From the NCBI GenBank assembly GCA_020851415.1, contig JADZCU010000045.1, positions 1-64,000 on the forward strand: 64,000 nucleotides of DNA, written 5' to 3'. This DNA is from Candidatus Peregrinibacteria bacterium. Lineage in GTDB: Bacteria; Patescibacteriota; Gracilibacteria; UBA1369. The notes under the pieces are model-generated. The model worked only from the letters and a program-made list of their open reading frames with translations. It was not told where the DNA came from and did no database searches. Shown here piece by piece: positions 34,112 through 41,770 of this stretch; positions within the stretch are counted from its first letter, which is position 1, and the number at the start of each line of letters is the position of its first letter. The position numbers and the translations under genes are program-made.

Positions 34112-34851
34112 GCTCGGGGGGCGAGGATGTGGTGGGTGTTTATTTCTCGTTCCAGGAAGTTATGCAGGAAGAAATCTGTGAGTTTTTTGAGATGGTTTTC
34201 TTCGCTTAAGGTAAGCGCGAATTTTTCAATGGTCTCGTACGTTTGCTGGTGAAGATGATAGCCGAGTTTTGCGATAGTAAACGGAACGATGGCAACCTGC
34301 TTATGCGCTGTACTACAATCGTAACAGGTTATCTGCCCGCCTTCTTCCAGTGTAATATGGTCTGTTTCCAGCCATTTTCTTTGGCAAACGGTGCAGTGCG
34401 CGAAATCGGGCAGGACGCCGAGTTCGGCCAGGAGTTTGATTTTGAAAGATTCTACGGTGAGTGTGGTTTTGGTGGTTTTGCTGAGCTGTTCAAGTGTTGT
34501 GCGGATAAGTTCAAAGAGTCTTGTCCCGGTTTCTGTTGAGTAGGTGGTTTTTTGGACGATTTCAAGTAGGAGGAGCGCCATGACGGAACGTTCCAGGTCG
34601 TCGCGGATTTCTTTGTGGGTATTAACGGCCTGACATTGGGTAATGGTGAAATGAGGGCCGTTGCAATACAGCTGAATGCGGCAGATGTTGAGTGTGTCCA
34701 GGTGGCCGGTGAAATTGCTGTGAATTTTGCGGGCGCCTTTGGCTGTGGCTTGGATACGTCCAAGAGTCGGGGTGTACAGTGTTACACTGACATCGTGTTC
34801 GCCGCGCGGATGTTTTTTGAGGATGACGGCGTCTACCGTTAGATTTCTCAT
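34108..34851 (-). CDS. recO: DNA repair protein RecO
   Basis: This 247-residue protein has the RecO layout: an N-terminal OB fold (AVILKKHPRGEHDVSVTLYT, GRIQATAKGARKI), a helical middle part, and a zinc site with CTVC near 155 and CYDC near 180. RecO with RecR loads RecA on SSB-coated DNA. Its start overlaps the ftsX stop in an ATGA-type junction (34848-34851), so it is co-transcribed with ftsX. Confidence 0.93.
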   Translation of the reverse strand: MRNLTVDAVILKKHPRGEHDVSVTLYTPTLGRIQATAKGARKIHSNFTGHLDTLNICRIQLYCNGPHFTITQCQAVNTHKEIRDDLERSVMALLLLEIVQKTTYSTETGTRLFELIRTTLEQLSKTTKTTLTVESFKIKLLAELGVLPDFAHCTVCQRKWLETDHITLEEGGQITCYDCSTAHKQVAIVPFTIAKLGYHLHQQTYETIEKFALTLSEENHLKKLTDFFLHNFLEREINTHHILAPRA

Positions 34852-35900
34852 GCGTTAACCGTAAGTTTGCCTTTGAGATATTTTTCAACGGCTGAATAGC
34901 TGCTGATAATTGCCAGCATTACGCTGATGAAGAGTTCGCCCAGAATGATGCGGTCGAACTGAAGGCTTTGATAGTAGTCCCAGAGGTTGCTGTTTTCAAT
35001 TTGGATCGAGTTGCTGAGGAAAGCCAAAATCATAAAACTGACCAGGATGGCGAAAACGCCGTAGAGTATTCCTTCAAAAATGAACGGCATGCGAATGAAA
35101 TTTGGTGTGGCTCCCACCAGGCGCATGATGTGGATTTCGCTTCTGCGGGTGTAAATGGTGAGCTGAATGGCGTTTACCACTACCAGTGTTCCACCTAAAA
35201 CGAAGACCAGTACCATCCAGAAAATGATCTGTCTGACGAATTTGCTGACGTTTCCTAAGTTTTTGGCGACTGCAGAAAGGATCAGGCTTTCGTTGCTGCT
35301 GCCCTGGGTTATGTAACTTTGCATGAGCGGTTTGTATTCAGGCTTTTCCAGAAGTGTTTGCACGTTGATGTGATCTTCGGCGCTGCTGGTTGTTATGCTG
35401 ATGCTTGGGGGAAGGGGATTTTTGAGGTTGAATTTGCGTAAGAAGTCTGCGGTTTTTGGATGGGTTTTTCCTACAATTCCCAGAGCTTCATCTTTTGATG
35501 TGTATTTGACCTGTTTTACTCCATCTACCTGTTCAAGGGCTTCGGTGAGATGTTTGGCGTCATAAAAATCTATATCGTCACGCAGATAGATGACTATGTC
35601 TACGTGTTCACTGAGGGTTTGCAGCGCTTCGTTGCTGACAAACTGAATGGTGAGAATGATGTTGAATATGAAAATGATGACAGCCATCACCATAACGGTA
35701 GCGATGGAGAGTACTTTGTTGCGCCAAAAATTTGCGAGGCCGAGTTTGAGCCCACGACCGAACGCCACCAGTACGTTTCCTGTTGCATCCAAAGCTTTGA
35801 GTTTTTTCTGCTTTACCGGAGCTTTGAGTGTTTTAGGTTTTTCTTTGGTGTGCGCTGCTATTTTAGGCGCCGGTTTTTGTGGCAGATATTGGCTGTTCAT
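34848..35900 (-). CDS. ftsX: Cell division protein FtsX
   Basis: This 350-residue protein has the FtsX layout. A Lys/Pro-rich cytoplasmic N-terminus leads into the first helix near 52-75 (LSIATVMVMAVIIFIFNIIL). An extracellular domain follows (DIVIYLRDDIDFYDAKHL, VKYTSKDEAL), then three C-terminal helices with YTRRSEIHIMRLVGATPNFI between them. FtsX with the ATPase FtsE activates peptidoglycan hydrolases at the septum. No ftsE is in the window. The first 38 bp overlap the end of the upstream nucleotidyltransferase gene, with no later Met that would keep the first helix. Confidence 0.93.
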   Translation of the reverse strand: MNSQYLPQKPAPKIAAHTKEKPKTLKAPVKQKKLKALDATGNVLVAFGRGLKLGLANFWRNKVLSIATVMVMAVIIFIFNIILTIQFVSNEALQTLSEHVDIVIYLRDDIDFYDAKHLTEALEQVDGVKQVKYTSKDEALGIVGKTHPKTADFLRKFNLKNPLPPSISITTSSAEDHINVQTLLEKPEYKPLMQSYITQGSSNESLILSAVAKNLGNVSKFVRQIIFWMVLVFVLGGTLVVVNAIQLTIYTRRSEIHIMRLVGATPNFIRMPFIFEGILYGVFAILVSFMILAFLSNSIQIENSNLWDYYQSLQFDRIILGELFISVMLAIISSYSAVEKYLKGKLTVNA

Positions 35901-36369
35901 ATCGTTTTATTTTGGAAATTGCTGTTTCTACTTCACCTTTTTCCTGCAGGGAACGTTTGATGAGTGAAGATTTGTAAACTTGAGGGAAGAAAGCTTCTAC
36001 GCGCTCTACTACGGCGTTGAGTTTGAGATCGATCAGTGTTTTTTCGAGTTTTTGGGTGAAAATGAACTGATCATATCCAAGGGCGATGACCGACGGACGA
36101 TATTTTTTGAGTACTTTGTGTTTGTCGCCGTGGAACCCCAGGATTACTTTATCTGCAATGCCACTTTGTTTTACGGTGTGGGCGCGCTGGTTTTCGCTGT
36201 GAACCGGCATTTCGCCTTTGGTTTGGCGGACGGTGCGGTCACGGGCTATAACCACAAGCAGGTAATCTCCCAATTCCTTGGCTTTTTTCAGGTAATATTC
36301 GTGACCTTCGTGAAAGTAGTCAAAAGTTCCGAAAGCCATTACTATTTTTTTATTCTTTGGTTCAAACAT
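35863..36369 (-). CDS. Cytidylyltransferase-fold enzyme, RibL-like (possible FAD synthase)
   Basis: This 168-residue protein is a HxGH nucleotidyltransferase: GTFDYFHEGH at about 13-22, the basic ARDRTVRQTKG near 42, and ALGYDQF near 96. The closest pattern I know is the archaeal FAD synthase RibL and the related TagD/GCT group. The window also encodes a stand-alone riboflavin kinase at 55514, so a RibL-like FMN adenylyltransferase would complete FAD synthesis (inference). Glycerol-3-phosphate cytidylyltransferase is the main alternative. It starts two bases after the upstream gene ends. Confidence 0.78.
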   Translation of the reverse strand: MFEPKNKKIVMAFGTFDYFHEGHEYYLKKAKELGDYLLVVIARDRTVRQTKGEMPVHSENQRAHTVKQSGIADKVILGFHGDKHKVLKKYRPSVIALGYDQFIFTQKLEKTLIDLKLNAVVERVEAFFPQVYKSSLIKRSLQEKGEVETAISKIKRYEQPISATKTGA

Positions 36370-36371
36370 GG

Positions 36372-36695
36372 TTACGACACGATTTTATCGGGTACAAGGA
36401 GGTTAATATAGATCAAAAACAGAAAAACGAGAAGTGCAATTGCGCCGATAATGTATCCTGCTACCTTTTTGTGATGTTCGTGTACGGCGGAATAGATGTT
36501 GGAAAGCCCGTACAAAAGCGCACTCATGGCGAAAGGTATATCCAGGATCCGATTCATGATGAAGCTGGTTGGCATCATGTAATTATTGCTTGCCATGAGG
36601 CCTGAAAAAATGTGCAAAATGCCAAGTACAATGAAGAAGACCAGAGATACCTTTCTGATGTTTTGAACCGTTGTAGTTAAGGGGTTTTCAGACAA
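36372..36695 (-). CDS. Small three-helix membrane protein
   Basis: These 107 residues contain three hydrophobic helices (about 16-33, 53-70, 81-100) with short loops. No motif is recognised. It is the first gene of a minus-strand run with the RibL-like gene, ftsX and recO, with a 2-bp gap to the next gene. It is divergent from gatC. Confidence 0.65.
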   Translation of the reverse strand: MSENPLTTTVQNIRKVSLVFFIVLGILHIFSGLMASNNYMMPTSFIMNRILDIPFAMSALLYGLSNIYSAVHEHHKKVAGYIIGAIALLVFLFLIYINLLVPDKIVS

Positions 36696-36793
36696 AAGAT
36701 TGTTCTACTTACAAAATCTTTCAAAGTATACGTTCCCAGCTCTTGAGGAGCAAGATGTTTCTCATGTAAACTGCCTTTGTAATTTCTACTTTT

Positions 36794-37084
36794 ATGCTTT
36801 CAATTGAACAGATAAAACATATAGCTAAACTGGCTCGCCTGGGGGTGTCCGACGTGGAGGCGGAGAAGTTTTCTCAACAGTTAAGCAGCATTCTTGGATA
36901 TGTGGAACTTTTGAATGAGGTTGATGTGAAAGATGTTTTGCCGACTTCACAGGTTACGGGCTTGCAGAATGTTATGCGTGAAGACACCGTGAAACCTTTC
37001 TGTACCAAGGAAGAACTTTTGGGGTGCACTGAACTTCCGGTGCAGTTGGATCAGATCAAAGTGAAACCAGTTATGAATCAGTAG
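36794..37084 (+). CDS. gatC: Asp/Glu-tRNA amidotransferase subunit C
   Basis: This 96-residue protein has the GatC pattern: IKHIAKLARLGVSDVEAEKF, then LSSILGYVELLNEVDV and the C-terminal TREDxV-like segment VMREDTVKPF. GatC supports GatA in the GatCAB complex that converts Glu-tRNA(Gln) and Asp-tRNA(Asn) to the amides. gatA follows at once; gatB is not in the window. Confidence 0.95.
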   Translation: MLSIEQIKHIAKLARLGVSDVEAEKFSQQLSSILGYVELLNEVDVKDVLPTSQVTGLQNVMREDTVKPFCTKEELLGCTELPVQLDQIKVKPVMNQ

Positions 37085-37139
37085 TTTGAGGTTTTTTTAT
37101 TTCTTGAGGCGCCACGGATGTGCGCTTGAATCGAATGTT

Positions 37140-38615
37140 ATGTTGAATACTTTAACTCTTACAGAAGCCAGCCAGGGTTTGCGTGACAAGAAATTTTCTT
37201 CGGTTGAACTTACCAAGGCTTGTCTTGATCAGATTAAAAAACATAATGAGGCTATGAATGCTTTTGTTTTGGTGACTGAGGATTTGGCTTTGAAACAGGC
37301 TGAAGCTGCTGATGCTGTTTTGGCAAAAGGCGGTGCGCATGTTCTTGCGGGTATTCCTATGGGTTTGAAAGATATTTTTAATACCAAGGGTGTCCGCACC
37401 ACTTGTTGTTCAAAGATTATTCGTGATTTTGTGCCGCCTTATAATGCGACTGTTGTTGATAAATTATCCGATGCCGGAATGGTTTTGCTTGGGAAACTGA
37501 ATATGGATGAGTTTGCCTGTGGTGGTTCTACCGAACATTCTTGTTTTGGAGTAACAAAGAACCCATGGGATTTGGAACGTGTAGCCGGTGGGTCGTCCGG
37601 TGGATCTGCAGCGGCTGTTGCTGCTGACATGGCTTACTATACTTTGGGTACCGATACGGGTGGATCTATTCGCCAGCCGGCTTCATTGAGCGGTTGCGTG
37701 GGACTGAAAGTTACGTATGGCCGTGTGTCTCGCAGTGGTGTTACCGCCATGGCGTCTTCATGGGATACCATTGGTCCGTTTGGAAAAACTGTTCAGGATA
37801 CGGCTACGGTTTTGCAGGCGATTGCTGGACATGATGGCCGTGATGCGACAACTCCGATGGTTGATGTTCCTGATTACAGCAAGAGTTTGGGACAGTCCGT
37901 GCAGGGTTTAAAGATTGGCGTGCCAAAAGAGTATTTTGGAGAGGGGACTGATCCGGAAGTTGAAAAGGCTGTTCGTGATGCTTTGAAAGAGTATGAAAAA
38001 ATGGGCGCAACTATTCATGAAGTGAGTTTGCCTTATACCAAATATGCGATTGCGGTTTATTACGTGGCAATGCCGGCGGAACTTTCTGCGAATCTGGCTC
38101 GTTTTGATGGTATTCGTTTTGGTTCTAAGCCAAGTACCGAAGCTGATTCACTTTTGGATTATTATTTGAAAGTTCGCAGTGAAGGTTTTGGGGATGAGAT
38201 TAAGCGTCGTATTATGATCGGAACGTATGTGTTATCTGCAGGTTATTACGATGCCTACTACCGAAAGGCTCAAAAGGTTCGAACGCTTATTATCCAGGAT
38301 TTTGAAAACGCTTTTAAGAATGTGGATGTGATGATTACTCCGGTATCACCGTTCCCAGCATTTAAGATTGGCGAAAAGAAAGATGATCCACTCGCGATGT
38401 ATTTGGCTGATGCACTCACTATTCCAGTGAGTTGCGCGGGCGTTCCCGCCATGAGTGTGCCTTGCGGGTTTAGTTCCGGTACTGCGACTGGCGGGAAGAA
38501 ACTGCCAATCGGTATGCAAATTATCGGTCCTCAGTTTAGTGAGGATTTACTGTTCAAAGTTGGTTCTGCGTATGAGCAGGTGACTGAGTGGCATAAGATG
38601 AAACCAACGTTGTAA
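37140..38615 (+). CDS. gatA: Asp/Glu-tRNA amidotransferase subunit A
   Basis: From the ATG at 37140 this encodes 491 residues, the normal GatA length. An upstream start at 37086 would add 18 residues unlike the family. It is an amidase-signature enzyme releasing ammonia from glutamine. The catalytic Lys lies in GIPMGLKDIF near 79. The Ser/cis-Ser pair lies in the Gly/Ser-rich GGSSGGSAAAVAADM and GTDTGGSIRQPAS segments near 155-185. It works with GatC and GatB. A nested-hairpin element overlaps its stop codon. Confidence 0.96.
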   Translation: MLNTLTLTEASQGLRDKKFSSVELTKACLDQIKKHNEAMNAFVLVTEDLALKQAEAADAVLAKGGAHVLAGIPMGLKDIFNTKGVRTTCCSKIIRDFVPPYNATVVDKLSDAGMVLLGKLNMDEFACGGSTEHSCFGVTKNPWDLERVAGGSSGGSAAAVAADMAYYTLGTDTGGSIRQPASLSGCVGLKVTYGRVSRSGVTAMASSWDTIGPFGKTVQDTATVLQAIAGHDGRDATTPMVDVPDYSKSLGQSVQGLKIGVPKEYFGEGTDPEVEKAVRDALKEYEKMGATIHEVSLPYTKYAIAVYYVAMPAELSANLARFDGIRFGSKPSTEADSLLDYYLKVRSEGFGDEIKRRIMIGTYVLSAGYYDAYYRKAQKVRTLIIQDFENAFKNVDVMITPVSPFPAFKIGEKKDDPLAMYLADALTIPVSCAGVPAMSVPCGFSSGTATGGKKLPIGMQIIGPQFSEDLLFKVGSAYEQVTEWHKMKPTL

Positions 38616-38735
38616 GCTTGATGAAAAAGCATCATCTACTTCGTCAAAGTCAGCAAAGCAGCTCAACGTACTTTGAGTACGTATCGCTTTACTTTGCTGA
38701 CTTTTCCTCGTATCTGATACTTTTTGATCAAGCTT
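38614..38735 (+). repeat. Nested-hairpin element, copy 4 (after gatA)
   Basis: This 122-bp copy starts in the gatA TAA stop codon. The outer stem pairs AAGCTTGATGAAAAAGCATC with GATACTTTTTGATCAAGCTT. The middle stem AAAGTCAGCAAAG/CTTTGCTGACTTT is perfect. The inner stem is ACGTAC/GTACGT, within AGC/GCT. The loops again are CTTCGT opposite CCTCG, and TCA opposite ATC. A G-G mismatch just before the A-run of the outer stem also occurs in copies 1-3. Confidence 0.85.
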
Positions 38736-38750
38736 GAATTTTAGTTTTCT

Positions 38751-39647
38751 CTAAAAAAGACTGACCTGATCTTCGGCAGGAGCTTCTTCTTTTTTCTCGG
38801 TTTTTTTGAGACCGCCGACTTTGCGGATGGTCATTTCCGGGGCTTCTGCAGGGGCAGCGCCAAACGCTGGTGCGTTGGTGCCGAATGCAGACACTTTGGC
38901 GTTGGCAAAGTTCCAGATCATTTCGAAGAGGGCGCGTTGAGTGTTGGCGATTTCGACACTTTCGATAATCATGCCAATAAGTTCATCTTTGGTGGAGATG
39001 ATGGAAACTTTGTTGTCGTAGATGTTGATTTCGTTGGTGAAATTGTATTGGTCTTTGGAGATCAATCTGATTTCGCGCATGGAGTCAGGGTCTTTTGCCT
39101 GGACGTTTTTTCCGTATTCATCGTCCAGTGCTATGCCGCGGAGTTGGATACCTTTTTCGATACGTTTTTGGACGTATTCTGTGTCGTATTCCGGCCAGGA
39201 TTCACGGATAGCTTGTGAGTTGCAGTAGTTGAGAATTTCTGTGTTGCTGTTGAGAGTGTCTGAGTAAATTCGTTTGATGCCTTCCAACCCTTCAAAGTAC
39301 TGAATTTTTGGGTGGCTGGTTTCACCGCGGAGTCTTTTGAGTTCCGGGAGCGCTTTTTCCAGTTCATCGGCGCGTTTTTTGAACTCTTCGGTTACCAGGG
39401 CGGGATCGGTAGCTGTGTAGTACTTGATATCACGTTTGATCATGAAGTTTACCAGACCTTTTTTGCCGAGTTTTTCTAAAATGTCGTAGGTGGAAACACG
39501 GTTGATTTTGGCTTTGCTGCCGATGGCTGATACCGGGCTGGAGCCAAGTTCCAGCGCTGCCAGATATACTTTTGCTTCTTTTGGTTGTAGCCCTAGTCCT
39601 TCGAGAATTTTGTGAATCATGGGGAAATTTTCATTAGGAAATTTCAT
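38751..39647 (-). CDS. TrmB-family transcriptional regulator
   Basis: This protein of up to 298 residues begins with a winged helix-turn-helix of the TrmB type (LGLQPKEAKVYLAALELGSS, INRVSTYDILEKLGKKGLV). A helical segment follows, then a TrmB-like effector domain (YFEGLEGIKRIYSDTL). TrmB proteins regulate sugar and other metabolic genes. A later Met at 39620 is an alternative start. The Ala/Glu/Lys-rich tail is unusual. It is convergent with gatA. Confidence 0.82.
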   Translation of the reverse strand: MKFPNENFPMIHKILEGLGLQPKEAKVYLAALELGSSPVSAIGSKAKINRVSTYDILEKLGKKGLVNFMIKRDIKYYTATDPALVTEEFKKRADELEKALPELKRLRGETSHPKIQYFEGLEGIKRIYSDTLNSNTEILNYCNSQAIRESWPEYDTEYVQKRIEKGIQLRGIALDDEYGKNVQAKDPDSMREIRLISKDQYNFTNEINIYDNKVSIISTKDELIGMIIESVEIANTQRALFEMIWNFANAKVSAFGTNAPAFGAAPAEAPEMTIRKVGGLKKTEKKEEAPAEDQVSLF

Positions 39648-39892
39648 GTCGGATGTACTGACAACACTATAACAGTTTCTAAAATTATCGGGCGGCTGTA
39701 GCGGGATTTTGTCAATTTATTTTTGCTGTCGGAAGTTTCGACAGTGGGTGATTTTGTTTGGGGGCTTTTATTTTTGTTGAGCCAAAAATTATTCTGTCAT
39801 ACTTTTCAACTTGAATTTTTGAGCTTTCAGTTGTGTTGCAATTTGGCTTCCGGCTGAGTAGGTTATCACTGTTTTTTCATAACAACTGTTGT

Positions 39893-40561
39893 ATGTTTGG
39901 TGCACTGGGGGCGACTGTCCAACTTGAAGGATCTGATGGTAAGCTCAATTCTGCTGTAGATGGGAAATCTGTTGAATCACGTACTGCCGACAGGGTTGTT
40001 TCGGATGGTGTTGAATTACAGGTAAAAAATACGCTCGCGGGGCGGACTTCAGACATGGATGCAGCTTTGGCATTAGCTGCTGATGTTGGAAATGTGGACA
40101 AAACTACGCAGCGGGATGTTGTGTTTTCTCAGGTTGGTCTTTCGTTTACTCCCTGGACGTTTAAGGTTTTTGTGACTGAATTTGCTGCTTCGGTGGAGGC
40201 ACTTTCAAGGCAGGATCAGATGGAGGTTGTTCGCAGACTTTTGCATCATACATATCTTCAACTTCCTGATATTAAGAACGCTTTTCCGGGGATTGAATGG
40301 AACGCGGAGTTGGCTCATTATCTGATTCAGCCCGGTTCTTTTTGGTCGATTTATTTGTATCCGCAGGAGTTTGGAGTGTTACCTGTGGAAGTTTTCCTGA
40401 AACTTTTGCAGTATAAAGGGCATGAAAGTTTGTATGCCGTTCGAAGATACGGCAAACTTTCAGCCGAGGATCAAGGGGTTTTTGATGCTGCTTTGAAAGA
40501 GGCGTCGGATTTAAAAACGCATACGGTTAAAGGCACGCTTTCACAAGAAGCTGCTCAATAG
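39893..40561 (+). CDS. Uncharacterised 222-aa protein
   Basis: No family recognised. The ATG at 39893 is preferred to a TTG at 39833, which would add an atypical stretch. It has no signal peptide or membrane helix. The first ~75 residues are polar and low in structure; the rest is helical with aromatic clusters (FWSIYLYPQEFGVLPVEVFL). Its last 35 bp overlap the end of holA on the other strand. Confidence 0.6.
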   Translation: MFGALGATVQLEGSDGKLNSAVDGKSVESRTADRVVSDGVELQVKNTLAGRTSDMDAALALAADVGNVDKTTQRDVVFSQVGLSFTPWTFKVFVTEFAASVEALSRQDQMEVVRRLLHHTYLQLPDIKNAFPGIEWNAELAHYLIQPGSFWSIYLYPQEFGVLPVEVFLKLLQYKGHESLYAVRRYGKLSAEDQGVFDAALKEASDLKTHTVKGTLSQEAAQ

Positions 40562-41516
40562 CCAGGCGGAGTTCGGAATTGTCGTTGGTGACGGTTTTGA
40601 TGCGGCCGCTTTTGGTGTCGATGTCGATTTTGAGGAGGGTTTGGTACAGTTGTGTGAGCTTTTCGATTGAGAAGTTTTTACTTTGACTGAGCGCGTTGGT
40701 TACGACAAACGGATGTTCTTTTATTTTGGCGACCATTTGATCTTTGCTCAGGTTTTGGTTGTGAAGGGTTTTTACCTGGATAAGGATGCGGACATGGCGC
40801 ACCAGCATAAAGAAAATCTGGAAAAGATCCTGATTACTGGCTAAGAGATTTTGCAGGGTTTTGAAAGCGAGTTTAATATTTTTTTGGCCGAGGTAATCTG
40901 TGAGTTTGAAAACTGAAGCGTCTACATTAGCGCTGGCGAGTTTTTCGATGGCCTCAGTAGTGATTTGTTTGCCGTTACTGTACAGGGTGAGCTTTTCGAG
41001 TTCGTGGCTCATTTGCCAGAGATCAGGGCCGACAGTTTCGGCCAGAAGTCCGGCTTCTCGACTGGAAATTGAGCCACCTTTTGCTTGTGTGGTTTTGGTA
41101 ATCCATTGGACGAGTTCGAATTTTTCCAGATCCGGAAACTCAATTGCTTGTCCGATTTTGTTGAGACGTTTGTAGATGGCGGTACGGCCGTCCGGTTTTC
41201 CTCGTTCCAGGAAAACGACCACGTTGTAGTCGGGAATTTCTTCCAGCATATCTGCAACTTCCTGAAGATCTGCTGTTGCTGCGTCTGCCAAAAAATCACG
41301 AATGACGATCAGTTTTTTTTCACTGAGAAAGGGAACGGTGGAGATCGCTTCCTGAAAATTGCTGGCGGTGAAATCTTCTCCCTGGAAAGTTTGCATGTTT
41401 AAATCACCGTATTTTTTGATAAATTCATCGGTCCAGTGTTTGATTTTATGCTGGGCTGAGAAGTGATCCGATCCGTGGAAAAGGTAGAGCGCTTTTTTGG
41501 CTTTGGCGGTGGGCAT
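40527..41516 (-). CDS. holA: DNA polymerase III delta subunit
   Basis: This 329-residue protein matches the HolA family. The N-terminal clamp-loader-type domain has LYLFHGSDHFSAQHKI and the strand KKLIVIRDFL. The middle contains FPDLEKFELVQWI, and the helical C-terminal domain includes DYLGQKNIKLAFKTLQNLL. Delta opens the sliding clamp within the clamp loader. Length is normal. The 3' end overlaps the 222-aa gene by 35 bp. Confidence 0.9.
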   Translation of the reverse strand: MPTAKAKKALYLFHGSDHFSAQHKIKHWTDEFIKKYGDLNMQTFQGEDFTASNFQEAISTVPFLSEKKLIVIRDFLADAATADLQEVADMLEEIPDYNVVVFLERGKPDGRTAIYKRLNKIGQAIEFPDLEKFELVQWITKTTQAKGGSISSREAGLLAETVGPDLWQMSHELEKLTLYSNGKQITTEAIEKLASANVDASVFKLTDYLGQKNIKLAFKTLQNLLASNQDLFQIFFMLVRHVRILIQVKTLHNQNLSKDQMVAKIKEHPFVVTNALSQSKNFSIEKLTQLYQTLLKIDIDTKSGRIKTVTNDNSELRLAIEQLLVKACL

Positions 41517-41612
41517 GGGTTTTTAGAAGTTGTGGTTTTTAAAGTAGCATATTTAGTTTTTCTTGACGATTATTTATGTGCGAATGGCTTAATAAAGACC
41601 TAAAATAGCCAT

Positions 41613-41636
41613 AAAAGTCTGCACGTGCAGACTTTT
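41613..41636. promoter_or_regulatory. Perfect 24-bp palindrome upstream of holA
   Basis: The sequence from AAAAGTCTGCAC to GTGCAGACTTTT is a perfect 24-bp palindrome with no loop. It lies about 97 bp before the holA start and downstream of the surface-protein operon. With no spacer it suits a dimeric DNA-binding protein better than an RNA hairpin. The regulator is unknown. Confidence 0.5.
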
Positions 41637-41672
41637 GAATTTAAAAATATTTCCTGATATTGCAAATTTATA

Positions 41673-41703
41673 AAGAAAACCCCGTTTGTGGCGGGGTTTT
41701 CTT
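41673..41703 (-). terminator. Bidirectional terminator of the surface-protein operon
   Basis: AAGAAAACCCCG and CGGGGTTTTCTT pair perfectly around a short loop, with A/T tracts on both sides. On the minus strand it lies 67 bp after the stop of the 1376-aa gene and should end the 11-kb operon. Confidence 0.88.
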
Positions 41704-41770
41704 GGTTTGTGGTTGCGGAGCTAGGACACCTGTTTTGTTTTTGTACGACGGTTGCCCGTTGGAACTTGTT

